A stretch of DNA of 64,000 nucleotides from Homoserinibacter sp. GY 40078 (GTDB lineage Bacteria > Actinomycetota > Actinomycetes > Actinomycetales > Microbacteriaceae), in NCBI RefSeq assembly GCF_008017545.1, contig NZ_VRTZ01000002.1, positions 744,001 through 808,000 of the forward strand. Direction: 5' to 3'. The translations under genes were made by a program, and so were the position numbers. Below, piece by piece: positions 30,071 through 38,571 of the stretch. A model generated the notes under the pieces. It searched no databases, was not told the DNA's origin, and saw nothing but the letters and a program-made list of their open reading frames with translations. Numbering within the stretch: position 1 is the first letter of the stretch; each line of letters starts with the position of its first letter.

Positions 30071-30319
30071 ATGAAGACCGACATCCACCCCGACTACCAG
30101 GCGATCGTCTTCCGCGATCTGGCGAGCGGCGAGACCTTCCTCACCCGTTCGACTCTCACGAGCGACAAGACCATCGAGCTGGACGGTGAGACCTACCCGG
30201 TCGTGGACGTCGAGATCTCCTCCGCCTCGCACCCGTTCTACACGGGCAAGCAGCGCATCCTCGACAGCGCCGGTCGCGTCGAGAAGTTCAACACGCGCTA
30301 CAAGAACTTCGGCAAGTAA
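30071..30319 (+). CDS. rpmE2: 50S ribosomal protein L31, type B
   Basis: This 82-residue protein is L31 of the type B form: it lacks the CxxC zinc-binding motif of type A (no cysteine at all) and has the type B features [16 protein letters not shown] and [14 protein letters not shown]31 bridges the ribosomal subunits. The zinc-free form is commonly induced when zinc is scarce in organisms with both types. It is a single-gene unit with its own -10 and terminator. Confidence 0.97.
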   Translation: MKTDIHPDYQAIVFRDLASGETFLTRSTLTSDKTIELDGETYPVVDVEISSASHPFYTGKQRILDSAGRVEKFNTRYKNFGK

Positions 30320-30339
30320 GACCTGAGTTCCACCTGCTG

Positions 30340-30379
30340 CGTCGGCCTCGTCCATTTTGGACGGGGCCGACGTGTTTTT
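30340..30379 (+). terminator. Intrinsic terminator of rpmE2
   Basis: A 15-bp stem with one G-U pair (30340-30354 with 30358-30372) is followed by TGTTTTT. It fits a Rho-independent terminator. Confidence 0.85.
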
Positions 30380-30421
30380 CTGTGAGCCGTCGGCGCGGAG
30401 CCGCGTGACGCGCTCGCTCGA

Positions 30422-31846
30422 TCAGATGCCGAGCAGTTGCGCGCGCCGGCGCTCCCAGAGGGGCAGCAGTTCGTCGCGGGTCAGCGGAGCCACCTCGACG
30501 CCGTCCAGATCGAGATCCGGGTCGTCGATCCAGCGGAGCTCCTCGATCTCGCCCGCCGCAGTCACGTCGCCCTCGATGGAGAGAGCGAAGACGGCGGCGA
30601 GGACGACGGTGTCCTCCTCGTTGGCCGCGATCGCGCGAAAGAGCCCCAGGTACTCGGCCTGATCGATGTCGAGCTCGACGCCGATCTCTTCGGAGAGCTC
30701 GCGGGAGAGCGCCTCGATCGCGCTCTCGCCCTCTTCGATCTTGCCGCCCGGCTGCATGAAATGCACCGTGCCCGCCTTCCGCACGAGAAGCGAACGACCG
30801 TCGGGGTCCATGACGATCGCTGCCGCGATCCTCAGCACGCTCGGACGGGCGGCCGGAAGATCTACCTCGGCATCGGGAGTCTCCAGGAGGTCGTCGCTGT
30901 CGGCGGTGTCGGGCTGATGCTGATCGGCCTGCTCAGGACGCGGCGGCTCGTCGTCCCAGAGGGGCGCCGGTGACGTCGCCGTCGGGAACCTGTCGAGCGG
31001 AGGCGCGCCCGCCGACGCGAGCTGCCGCGGCGGCGCCGGCGGCGCAGCGAGCTGAAGACCGAGCGGCCTCGTGAAGTCGATCACAGGCACACGCCCCTGC
31101 CGGGGCTCGAGCGGCGGGATGGGCTGCGTGTCACGATACGCGCCCGGGTGCGCAGGGTACTTCACAGGCCACGCCGTGGATGCTGTGAAGGTCTCGTCGC
31201 CCTTCTGCCGCCGGATGTAGTCCTGGAAGCGTGCCGCCTGCTCCGCGTACCAGACCCCCTGCCGACCGTGGAGATCGTCGATCGGAACGTCCAGCTCTGC
31301 GGGGAACGCGCGCAGCAGCGCTTGCGCGACGCGGCCCGCGGCGATCGCGTCCGCTCCCGCGTCGTGCGCGTCGTCGAGCTGCACCCCGTACAGGGCGGCT
31401 GCCACCTCGAGCGTGCGCTTGCCCTTGCGGTAGCGGTCGACAGCCTTGTCGAGCACGAGCGGATCGATGATCGGAGAGGGATCCTCGAGCGGGACCAGCT
31501 CGTTGCGGCGGCACTCCCTGTCGAGCAGCGACAGGTCGTACGGGGCGTTGTAGACGACGACAGGGACGCCGAGCCCGAGGAGCGCGCGGAGGGTCTGGGC
31601 CACCTCCGCCACCACGACCTGGGTCGGTCGGCCCTCGGCACGCGCACGCTCGGTGCTGATGCCGTGCACAGCCGACGCCGCCTCGGGGATCTCCACCTCG
31701 GGATCGGCGAGCCAATCCCAGCGCCGGACGACCTCGCCGTCGGCGTCGAGCACCGCGATGCACGCGGTGACGATGCGGGCGTCCTCCACATCGACGCCCG
31801 TCGTCTCGAGGTCGAAGACCGCAAGACGGTCCGCCCAACTACTCAT
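30422..31846 (-). CDS. DnaQ-like 3'-5' exonuclease fused to a Nudix hydrolase
   Basis: This 474-residue protein joins two enzymes. Residues 1 to about 235 form a DEDDh exonuclease: D12 and E14 in VFDLETTG, the third acidic residue in YNAPYDLSLL, and His/Asp in HDAGADA. A proline-rich linker of about 100 residues follows. Residues 335-474 form a Nudix domain with a complete Nudix box (GGKIEEGE, then RELSEEIGV). Exonucleases of this class degrade or proofread nucleic acid 3' ends, and Nudix enzymes hydrolyse damaged or excess nucleotides. A combined role in nucleotide sanitation is inference. It is alone, between rpmE2 and treS. Confidence 0.88.
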   Translation of the reverse strand: MSSWADRLAVFDLETTGVDVEDARIVTACIAVLDADGEVVRRWDWLADPEVEIPEAASAVHGISTERARAEGRPTQVVVAEVAQTLRALLGLGVPVVVYNAPYDLSLLDRECRRNELVPLEDPSPIIDPLVLDKAVDRYRKGKRTLEVAAALYGVQLDDAHDAGADAIAAGRVAQALLRAFPAELDVPIDDLHGRQGVWYAEQAARFQDYIRRQKGDETFTASTAWPVKYPAHPGAYRDTQPIPPLEPRQGRVPVIDFTRPLGLQLAAPPAPPRQLASAGAPPLDRFPTATSPAPLWDDEPPRPEQADQHQPDTADSDDLLETPDAEVDLPAARPSVLRIAAAIVMDPDGRSLLVRKAGTVHFMQPGGKIEEGESAIEALSRELSEEIGVELDIDQAEYLGLFRAIAANEEDTVVLAAVFALSIEGDVTAAGEIEELRWIDDPDLDLDGVEVAPLTRDELLPLWERRRAQLLGI

Positions 31847-31878
31847 GGCCGCAGCCTAGAGGTGAGGGCCGACGCCGC

Positions 31879-33606
31879 TCAGAAGGCGCGCGGAAGCGCA
31901 GAACGGGGCTCACCGAGGTGCAGCCAATAGAAGTTCTGAGTCGCGAGGGTGAGGGTCACCACACCATCGTCGCCGACCGTCGGGAACTGCCCGCCGCCGA
32001 AGAGGTCGAACAGCGCGACCCCCTCGTCTCCCTCGAGATCGATCGAGACCGAGACGGGGTTGTGCGAGAACGAGAACACGCACAGCACCCGCTCCGGTGC
32101 ATCGCCGAACTGGGTCCCGGAGCCCTCGTACTCGCGCACGAACGCGAGCACCGACTCGTGGTTCGTCCGGAGAACCCTGATGCCGCCCAACCCGAACACC
32201 GGATGCGCCTTTCGCACGTGGATCACGTTGCGGATCCAGTGCAGCAGGGAGCGGGACTGGGCGAGCTGCGACTCGACGTTCACGAGCGTGTAGTTGTACA
32301 CGAGCGACTGGACGACCGGCAGATAGAGCTTGCCGGGATCCGCCGTCGAGAAGCCCGCGTTGCGGTCGGGCGTCCACTGCATCGGCGTGCGAGAGGCGTC
32401 GCGATCCGGAAGCCAGATGTTGTCGCCCATGCCGATCTCGTCGCCGTAATACAGGAACGGCGACCCCGGCAGCGAGAACAGAAGCGCATGCGCGAGCTCG
32501 AGCTCCGCGCGCGAGTTGTCGAGCAGAGGCGCGAGACGTCGACGGATGCCGACGTTGACGCGCATCCGCGGGTCGTAGGCGTACCAGCCGTACATCGCCT
32601 GCCGGTACTCCTCCGAGACCATCTCGAGCGTCAGCTCATCGTGATTACGGAGGAAGACACCCCAGCCCGCGCCGGGCGGCGTGTCGGTGGTCTCGGAGAG
32701 CACGCGCATGAGCTCCTGCGCGGACTGCGAGCGCAACGAGTAGAAGATGCGGGGCATCACCGGGAAATCGAAGGCCATGTGGCACTGCGGGCGCTCCTCG
32801 GTGCCCATGAAGTTCACGACCTCGGCGGGCCACTGGTTGGCCTCCGCGATCATCACGCGGCCCGGGTACTCCTCGTCCATCATGCGGCGCACGGCCTCGA
32901 TGAACTCGTGCGTCTCGGGCTCGCCCTCGCCGCTGCCGTCCTCCGACTCGTAGAGGTAGGGGATCGCGTCGAGACGGAAGCCGTCGACCCCGAGGTCCAT
33001 CCAGAACCGGATCACCTCGAAGACGGCATCGTGCACGGCGGGGTTGTCGTAGTTGAGGTCGGGCTGGTGCGAGAAGAACCGGTGGAAGTAGAACTGGCGA
33101 CGCTCGGCGTCGAAGGCCCAGTTCGAATCCTCGTAGTCCGTGAAGATGATGCGGATGTTGGGGTAGCCCTCGTCGGTGTCACGCCAGACGTAGAAGTCGC
33201 CGTAGGGCCCGTCCGGATCGGTGCGCGACTGCTGGAACCACTCATGCTGGTCGGAGGTGTGGTTGAGCGGCAGGTCGATAATGATGCGCATGTTGCGCTC
33301 GTGGGCCTTGGTGACGAGCTCGCGGAATTCCTCGAGGGTGCCGAACTCGGGCAGGATCTGCCGGTAGTCCGAGACGTCGTATCCGCCGTCACGAAGGGGC
33401 GACTGGAAGATCGGCGGGATCCACAGCGCGTCGACGCCGAGCCACTGCAGGTAGTCGAGCTTCGAGATCAGCCCGCCGAGATCGCCGGAGCCGTCGCCGT
33501 TCGAGTCGACGAATCCCCTCACCATCACCTCGTAGAAGACCGCGCGGCGATACCAGTGCGGGTCGAGGGCGAGACCGGGCAACGTGATGGGTGCGGTGAA
33601 CGTCAC
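31879..33606 (-). CDS. treS: Trehalose synthase / maltose alpha-D-glucosyltransferase
   Basis: This 575-residue GH13 enzyme interconverts maltose and trehalose. The catalytic residues are visible: nucleophile D in DGFRLDAIPYLYE, acid/base E in IAEANQWPAE, and D in FLRNHDELTLEM. The N-terminal HWYRRAVFYEVMVRGFVDSN is typical of TreS. No maltokinase domain is fused. In the GlgE pathway TreS feeds maltose 1-phosphate synthesis together with maltokinase, GlgE and GlgB; those genes are not in the window. GTG at 33606 is preceded by CAGACT and 6 bases. Confidence 0.94.
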   Translation of the reverse strand: MTFTAPITLPGLALDPHWYRRAVFYEVMVRGFVDSNGDGSGDLGGLISKLDYLQWLGVDALWIPPIFQSPLRDGGYDVSDYRQILPEFGTLEEFRELVTKAHERNMRIIIDLPLNHTSDQHEWFQQSRTDPDGPYGDFYVWRDTDEGYPNIRIIFTDYEDSNWAFDAERRQFYFHRFFSHQPDLNYDNPAVHDAVFEVIRFWMDLGVDGFRLDAIPYLYESEDGSGEGEPETHEFIEAVRRMMDEEYPGRVMIAEANQWPAEVVNFMGTEERPQCHMAFDFPVMPRIFYSLRSQSAQELMRVLSETTDTPPGAGWGVFLRNHDELTLEMVSEEYRQAMYGWYAYDPRMRVNVGIRRRLAPLLDNSRAELELAHALLFSLPGSPFLYYGDEIGMGDNIWLPDRDASRTPMQWTPDRNAGFSTADPGKLYLPVVQSLVYNYTLVNVESQLAQSRSLLHWIRNVIHVRKAHPVFGLGGIRVLRTNHESVLAFVREYEGSGTQFGDAPERVLCVFSFSHNPVSVSIDLEGDEGVALFDLFGGGQFPTVGDDGVVTLTLATQNFYWLHLGEPRSALPRAF

Positions 33607-33612
33607 AAGGAA

Positions 33613-33618
33613 AGTCTG
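33613..33618 (-). promoter_or_regulatory. Probable leaderless promoter of treS
   Basis: CAGACT on the minus strand is followed by 6 bases and the GTG start. Confidence 0.4.
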
Positions 33619-33643
33619 GCATCCCCGGAGCCGGCGAGCCGCC

Positions 33644-33649
33644 TAGAAT
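33644..33649 (+). promoter_or_regulatory. Probable leaderless promoter of the alpha/beta hydrolase
   Basis: TAGAAT, then 7 bases, then ATG at 33657. Confidence 0.5.
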
Positions 33650-33656
33650 CGCACAG

Positions 33657-34568
33657 ATGGCCGTCCCCACCCCGCACGCCGAGGCACTCGCCCGGGTCCC
33701 GGTCCGTGAAGGCGAGGCTCAGGTCCTCGGCTCCACGACCCGCTACCAGGACTACGGGCCCCGCGACGCCGAGGTCGTACTCGTGCTCGTCCACGGCTAC
33801 CGGGGCGACCACCACGGACTGGACCCGGTCGTCGCATGCCTCAACGGCATCCGAATCATCAGCCCTGATCTGCCGGGGTTCGGCGACTCGACCCCCCTCA
33901 CCGAAGCGCCGCACTCGGTCGCCGGCTACGGTCGCTGGCTCGCCGCGTTCCTTGAGGCACTCGACCTGCCCACGACTCCCGTCGTGCTGGGGCATTCCTT
34001 CGGATCGATGATCGTCTCGCACGCTGTCGCCGACGGGCTCGTGAGCCCGCGCGCGGTCGTCCTCGTGAATCCGATCACGAGCGACCCGCGGAGCGCCGCA
34101 GGCCGAGGTATCACAGGGCTGACGCGCGCCTTCTATGCCGTGAGCGGAATCCTGCCGGAGCGCGTAGCGCGGGCGTGGCTCGGGAGCCCGGTGATCGTTC
34201 AATTCATGAGCATGTCGCTCGTGACCACTCCGGATCGGGTCCTGCGACGGTGGATCCACGAGGAGCACCACCGGTATTTCAGCGCTTTCTCGGACGCCAC
34301 GACGGTCCGCGAGGGATTCCGCGCGTCGCTGTCGACGCACGTGGGCGAGGCCGCCGAGCGGGTGGAGGTGCGCACCCTCCTCGTCTCCGGCGAGGCGGAT
34401 CGCATCGCGCCCGTGACCGGTGCTCGCGCAACGGCCGCGCTCTTTCCCGACGCGAGACTCGTCGTGATCCCGAAGGTCGGCCACCTCGCGCACTACGAGG
34501 CCCCGGACGCGATCGCCGATGCACTGCGCGACTTCTTGGCGGAACTGCCTGCGGAGCCCGCGAGGTGA
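33657..34568 (+). CDS. Alpha/beta hydrolase
   Basis: This 303-residue protein has the alpha/beta-hydrolase fold: oxyanion-loop VLVHGYRGDHHG, PDLPGFGDS, the nucleophile elbow GHSFGS, an acidic residue in VSGEADRIAPV and the catalytic His in VGHLAHYE. A cap region sits around residues 150-220. The substrate cannot be told. It is translationally coupled to the glycosyltransferase that follows (GTGA overlap), so the two may act in one cell-envelope or glycolipid step. Confidence 0.85.
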   Translation: MAVPTPHAEALARVPVREGEAQVLGSTTRYQDYGPRDAEVVLVLVHGYRGDHHGLDPVVACLNGIRIISPDLPGFGDSTPLTEAPHSVAGYGRWLAAFLEALDLPTTPVVLGHSFGSMIVSHAVADGLVSPRAVVLVNPITSDPRSAAGRGITGLTRAFYAVSGILPERVARAWLGSPVIVQFMSMSLVTTPDRVLRRWIHEEHHRYFSAFSDATTVREGFRASLSTHVGEAAERVEVRTLLVSGEADRIAPVTGARATAALFPDARLVVIPKVGHLAHYEAPDAIADALRDFLAELPAEPAR

Positions 34569-35653
34569 GGATCCTCGTCGACTGCCGGTACGTCCGCTTC
34601 GAGCGCCACGACGGCATCAGCCGCTACACGGCACATCTCGTCGAGGCGCTTGCCCCGCTCGCCGCGCGTAGCGGTCACGAACTGGTGATGGTCATCTCTG
34701 ACGAACGCCAGCTCCCGATGCTGCCGGAGCTTCCGTGGCGGCTCGCGAGCGACCCGACGAGCCCACGCGAGCTCACCATCGCGCGACGCCTCAACGCCGA
34801 ATCTCCCGACGTGCTGTTCAGCCCGATGCAGACCATCGGATCGTGGGGACGCCGCTACGGGCTCGTGCTCACGCTCCACGACCTCATCTACTACCGCAAC
34901 CGAACACCTCCGCGGGATCTCGCGTGGCCCATCCGAATTCTGTGGCGCCTGTACCACCTCGCCTGGTGGCCTCAGCGGATGCTGCTGAACCGCGCCGACG
35001 AGGTCGCAACCGTCTCGGCCACTACACGCGACCTGATGCGCACGCACCGTCTGACCGATCGGCCCATCACGATCGTCTCGAATGCCGCCGACCCCGTGCC
35101 GGACGTCGAACGCGCCCGTCCGGAGGATCGCGAGCTCGTCTACATGGGCTCCTTCATGCCGTACAAGAACGTCGAGACTCTGGCACGCGCCCTCCACGAA
35201 CTGCCCGGCCATCGCCTCCACCTGCTGAGCCGGATCGGCGACGCCGATCGGCGGCGCCTTGAAGCCCTCGCACCCTCCGGAGCGCTCGTGGTGCACGACG
35301 GCGTCACCGACGAGGAGTACGGCGAGCTGCTCGATCGTGCCACGGCGCTCGTCACGATGTCGCTCGACGAGGGGTTCGGACTCCCGCTCGTTGAAGCGAT
35401 GGTGCGCGGCACACCGGTGGTCGTCTCGGACATCCCCATCTTCCGCGAGATCGGGGGAGGGGCGGCCCTCTATGCCGACCCGCACGATCCGGGAAAGGTG
35501 GCCGAGGCCATCCGCGCGCTCGACGCGGAGGGCGAGTGGGAGCGGCGCTCCCGGCTGTCGCTGAGGGAGGCACGCCGGTTCGACTGGAATGCGTCGGCAG
35601 TGGCTCTCCTCGAGATGCTCGAGCGAGTGGGACGCGGCCGCGCTACCCGGTGA
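34565..35653 (+). CDS. Glycosyltransferase family 4 protein
   Basis: This 362-residue protein is a GT-B fold retaining glycosyltransferase of family GT4. The N terminus RILVDCRYVRFERHDGISRY and the C-terminal EX7E-type motif (DEGFGLPLVEAM) are typical, and the nucleotide-binding region is YMGSFMPYKNVETL. GTG at 34565 is chosen because it overlaps the hydrolase stop in GTGA. A mannosyl or glucosyl transfer to envelope glycans is plausible but not shown. Its end overlaps the convergent YbaK gene by 11 bases. Confidence 0.87.
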   Translation: MRILVDCRYVRFERHDGISRYTAHLVEALAPLAARSGHELVMVISDERQLPMLPELPWRLASDPTSPRELTIARRLNAESPDVLFSPMQTIGSWGRRYGLVLTLHDLIYYRNRTPPRDLAWPIRILWRLYHLAWWPQRMLLNRADEVATVSATTRDLMRTHRLTDRPITIVSNAADPVPDVERARPEDRELVYMGSFMPYKNVETLARALHELPGHRLHLLSRIGDADRRRLEALAPSGALVVHDGVTDEEYGELLDRATALVTMSLDEGFGLPLVEAMVRGTPVVVSDIPIFREIGGGAALYADPHDPGKVAEAIRALDAEGEWERRSRLSLREARRFDWNASAVALLEMLERVGRGRATR

Positions 35654-36113
35654 CGCGAGTCACGGTGCCCCCACTGCGGGCGACCAGCTGGCTGGGTTCG
35701 ATCGCGAACACCGATGAGGAACTCCCTGCGGCCGCCCACACGATGGGGAGCTTGAGGAGGTCCTCGTCGACGACGGTCGTCAACGACGTCGCATGAGCGA
35801 GCGGCGGGACGGCCCCGATCGAGAACCCCGTCGCCTCTTTCACGAGCCGCGCATCCGCCTTGCCGAGAGTGCCACCGAGTGCGCGTCCGAGCGCAGCCGT
35901 GTCGACCCGATTCGCACCCGACACCAGGACGAGGATGGGGGCGTCATCGAGCGTGAAGACGAGGCTCTTGACGATCGCGGCGACCGGACAGCCGAGCGCC
36001 GCCGCTGCGTCGGCTGCCGTGTGAGTGCCCTCGGGGAACTCGCGCACCTCGATCTCGAGCCCGAGCGCAGAGAGCCGACGGGCGTATTCGTCCGCCGCCG
36101 ATCCGGCCGCCAT
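35643..36113 (-). CDS. YbaK/EbsC-type aminoacyl-tRNA deacylase
   Basis: This 156-residue protein has the YbaK/ProX-type fold. Conserved features are AIVKSLVFTLDD (with the catalytic-site lysine), VLVSGANRVD and TGFSIGAVPPLAHA. Relatives hydrolyse mis-charged tRNAs such as Cys-tRNA(Pro). Its start overlaps the stop of the histidine phosphatase gene, so the two are co-transcribed. Confidence 0.9.
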   Translation of the reverse strand: MAAGSAADEYARRLSALGLEIEVREFPEGTHTAADAAAALGCPVAAIVKSLVFTLDDAPILVLVSGANRVDTAALGRALGGTLGKADARLVKEATGFSIGAVPPLAHATSLTTVVDEDLLKLPIVWAAAGSSSSVFAIEPSQLVARSGGTVTRVTG

Positions 36114-36766
36114 CAGGCGCGCCCCGCGACGAGCTCGCCGTCGTCGTCCTGCGCCTCGACCGCGTTCTGCGTGTCGAGGTCCTCACAGCCGGGGAGGAGC
36201 GACGCATCCTCGAGCGGGTCGTCGAACGCCACGAGCCGCAACGCGCCCTCATCCACCCGGAAACTGTGAACCGAGGCGTTCGTGATGCGCGGGTGCTGCG
36301 TCTCCGGATCGGCGACGTTCAGCGCACCGCGGATCGCACCGCCGTGGCTGACCACGACGACGCGTTCACCGGGCCGGGATGCGGCGATCCGCACAAGTGC
36401 ACCAGCGACCCGGCGCCCGACATCCTCGCGGCTCTCCTGGCCGTCGGCGTGCACGCCGTCGGGGAACCGCGCGGCGATCTCGTCGAACCCGAGTCCCTCG
36501 GCCGCACCGTAGTCCCGCTCCATGAGCGCGTCGTCGAGCTGCACCGCATCGATGCCGATCCGATCCGCGATGATCTGCGCCGTCTCCGCAGCACGCGAGA
36601 GCGGGCTCGCATAGACGGCGTCCCAGTGCTGCCGCGCGAGAAGCTCACCCGCCTGACGGGCTTGAGCGCGACCGGTGTCGTTCAAGGGGATGTCTGTTCG
36701 CCCCTGGATGCGTCGGGCGGCGTTCCAGTCGGTCTCGCCGTGGCGCACGAGATACAGCTCCGTCAT
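36113..36766 (-). CDS. Histidine phosphatase family protein
   Basis: This 217-residue protein belongs to the phosphoglycerate-mutase-like histidine phosphatases. The catalytic LVRHGETDWN is at the N terminus, the acid residue is in MERDYGAAEG, and the second His in VVSHGGAIRG. ATG at 36766 is chosen over an upstream ATG because GGAGGACAC sits right before it and the protein then starts at the active-site strand. The physiological substrate is unknown. Confidence 0.9.
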   Translation of the reverse strand: MTELYLVRHGETDWNAARRIQGRTDIPLNDTGRAQARQAGELLARQHWDAVYASPLSRAAETAQIIADRIGIDAVQLDDALMERDYGAAEGLGFDEIAARFPDGVHADGQESREDVGRRVAGALVRIAASRPGERVVVVSHGGAIRGALNVADPETQHPRITNASVHSFRVDEGALRLVAFDDPLEDASLLPGCEDLDTQNAVEAQDDDGELVAGRA

Positions 36767-36805
36767 GTGTCCTCCGGTCCGGTGCCATGGCACCAGGGGA
36801 CGAGA

Positions 36806-37660
36806 CTAACCGAGCCGCTCTGCGAGCGCGGTGAGCACCTCGCTCGTGCCCGCGTCGATCTTGAGACTGGCACGGGCATCGCCCCTCGTCTCGCCGCGGT
36901 TCACGATCACGACGGGGAGCCGGCGCTTCACGGCCTGATCCAGCAGCCTCACGCCCGAGTTCACGACGAGCGAAGAACCCGCTACGAGCAAGGCATCGGA
37001 CCCGCGAAGCAACGAACGCGCCGACTGGAACACGCTCGTCGGAACGAATTCGCCGAAGAAGACCACCTCGGGCTTCAGCACGCCACCGCACACCGTGCAG
37101 TCGGGGACGACCATGTGCTCGACCTCATCGACATCGACGTCTCCGTCGGGGTTCAGGTGGAGGCCGTCCGGGGAGTCGAGCCACGGATTCTCGCGCGTCA
37201 TGCGCTCGGCGATGTCCGCCCGCGCGAAGGTCTGCCCGCACGTGAGGCACATGACGCGTCGCATCGCACCGTGGAGCTCCACCACGCGCCGCGAGCCGGC
37301 CCGAGCGTGGAGACCATCGACGTTCTGGGTGATGACCCCGCTGACACGGTCCCGCTGCTCCATCTCTGCGAGAACACGGTGCCCCGCGTTGGGGGCGGCG
37401 GCCGAGAAGTGGTTCCATCCGAGGTGACTGCCGGCCCAGTAGCGTTTCCGCGCTCGCTCGTCGCTCACGAACGAGGAGAACTGCATGGGGTGCCGCACGG
37501 GTGCCCCGGCGCCGCGGTAGTCCGGGATGCCGGAGTCGGTCGAGACGCCTGCTCCCGTGAGAACCGCGATGCGTCGCCCGGCGAGGAGTCGTTCTGCCGC
37601 GTCGAGGGCGGCTGCGAGCGCCGACGCATCGCCCGTTGTGGGAAGCGTGGCGATCGACAT
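36806..37660 (-). CDS. NAD-dependent protein deacylase, Sir2 family
   Basis: This 284-residue sirtuin has GAGVSTDSGIPDYRG and TQNVDGLH for NAD binding, the catalytic histidine in ELHGAM, and four zinc cysteines as CLTCG and CTVCGG. It removes acyl groups from lysines using NAD. The ATG follows a strong ribosome-binding site (GAGGAGG). It is divergent from the RNA methyltransferase gene. Confidence 0.93.
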   Translation of the reverse strand: MSIATLPTTGDASALAAALDAAERLLAGRRIAVLTGAGVSTDSGIPDYRGAGAPVRHPMQFSSFVSDERARKRYWAGSHLGWNHFSAAAPNAGHRVLAEMEQRDRVSGVITQNVDGLHARAGSRRVVELHGAMRRVMCLTCGQTFARADIAERMTRENPWLDSPDGLHLNPDGDVDVDEVEHMVVPDCTVCGGVLKPEVVFFGEFVPTSVFQSARSLLRGSDALLVAGSSLVVNSGVRLLDQAVKRRLPVVIVNRGETRGDARASLKIDAGTSEVLTALAERLG

Positions 37661-37721
37661 GGCTCCTCCTCGTGCGCCCAGCGTACGGCGCAGACTTTTC
37701 CGGCGTGTTTCGCCGTGCTGG

Positions 37722-37727
37722 CAGAAT
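37722..37727 (+). promoter_or_regulatory. Probable leaderless promoter of the RNA methyltransferase
   Basis: CAGAAT, then 6 bases, then ATG at 37734. Confidence 0.4.
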
Positions 37728-37733
37728 CGCAGG

Positions 37734-38564
37734 ATGGAGCTCCTGCCGGTCGACGACCCTGCCGACCCTCGGCTCTCCGACTACTTCAGTCTGACGGACG
37801 TCGTGCTGCGGCGCTTGAGTGAGCCGCAAAGGGGTCTGTACATCGCGGAGTCGACGAAGGTGATCCAGCGTGCCCTCGACGCGGGGCACCGCCCGCGATC
37901 CGTGCTGCTGCAGGAGAAGTGGATCCCCGACCTCGAGCCGCTCCTGGCCGACCTCGACGTGCCGGTCTACGTCGCCCCGGCGTCGATGCTCGAGCAGATC
38001 ACGGGGTTCGTGCTGCATCGGGGCGCGCTCGCCTCGATGCACCGACCCGTGCTGCCGACGGTCGCGGAGGTGCTGCGCCACGCACGCCGCGTCGTGGTGC
38101 TCGAAGACATCGTCGACCACACGAACGTGGGGGCGATCTTCCGGGCGGTCGCAGGGCTCGGGGCTGATGCCGTCCTCGTGACGCCCCGCTGTGCGGACCC
38201 CCTGTACCGCCGGTCCGTGCGGGTCAGCATGGCCGCAGTGCTGCAGATCCCATGGACGCGGCTTCCGGAGTGGCCCGAAGGTGCCGACGAACTCCGAGCG
38301 GCTGGGTTCGAGATCGCCGCGCTCGCGCTCTCCGACGACGCCGTGTCGCTCGACCGCTACGCGCAGGAGGCTCCCGAACGGGTCGCCATGCTGTTCGGCA
38401 CCGAAGGAGATGGCCTGAGCCGTACCGCTCTCGCAAACGCCGACCGCGTCGTGACGATCCCCATGGGGCACGGCGTCGACTCCTTGAACGTCGCCGCGGC
38501 ATCCGCGGTCGCGCTGTGGGCGCTCCGGGTACCCGACACGGCGGCCGAGGGACGTCCGCAATAA
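37734..38564 (+). CDS. TrmH/SpoU family RNA 2'-O-methyltransferase
   Basis: This 276-residue protein is a SPOUT-class RNA ribose methyltransferase. Family motif 1 is EDIVDHTNVGAIFRAVAGLG, motif 2 LFGTEGDGLS, and motif 3 IPMGHGVDSLNVAAASAVAL, which forms the trefoil knot that binds S-adenosylmethionine. The N-terminal part (SEPQRGLYIAESTKVIQRAL) is the substrate-binding domain seen in RlmB/TsnR-like proteins. Whether rRNA or tRNA is modified is not clear. The frame is open upstream, but ATG at 37734 gives the normal N terminus. Confidence 0.9.
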   Translation: MELLPVDDPADPRLSDYFSLTDVVLRRLSEPQRGLYIAESTKVIQRALDAGHRPRSVLLQEKWIPDLEPLLADLDVPVYVAPASMLEQITGFVLHRGALASMHRPVLPTVAEVLRHARRVVVLEDIVDHTNVGAIFRAVAGLGADAVLVTPRCADPLYRRSVRVSMAAVLQIPWTRLPEWPEGADELRAAGFEIAALALSDDAVSLDRYAQEAPERVAMLFGTEGDGLSRTALANADRVVTIPMGHGVDSLNVAAASAVALWALRVPDTAAEGRPQ

Positions 38565-38565
38565 T
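38560..38565 (+). promoter_or_regulatory. Possible leaderless promoter of the D,D-carboxypeptidase
   Basis: AATAAT, which contains the TAA stop of the upstream gene, then 6 bases, then the GTG start at 38572. Confidence 0.35.
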
Positions 38566-38571
38566 CGACGG

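Noticed and set aside
31918-34011. A 697-codon open frame on the plus strand opposite treS
   Set aside because: It runs through the treS coding region and into the hydrolase in another frame, with no domain and low-complexity arginine-rich composition.
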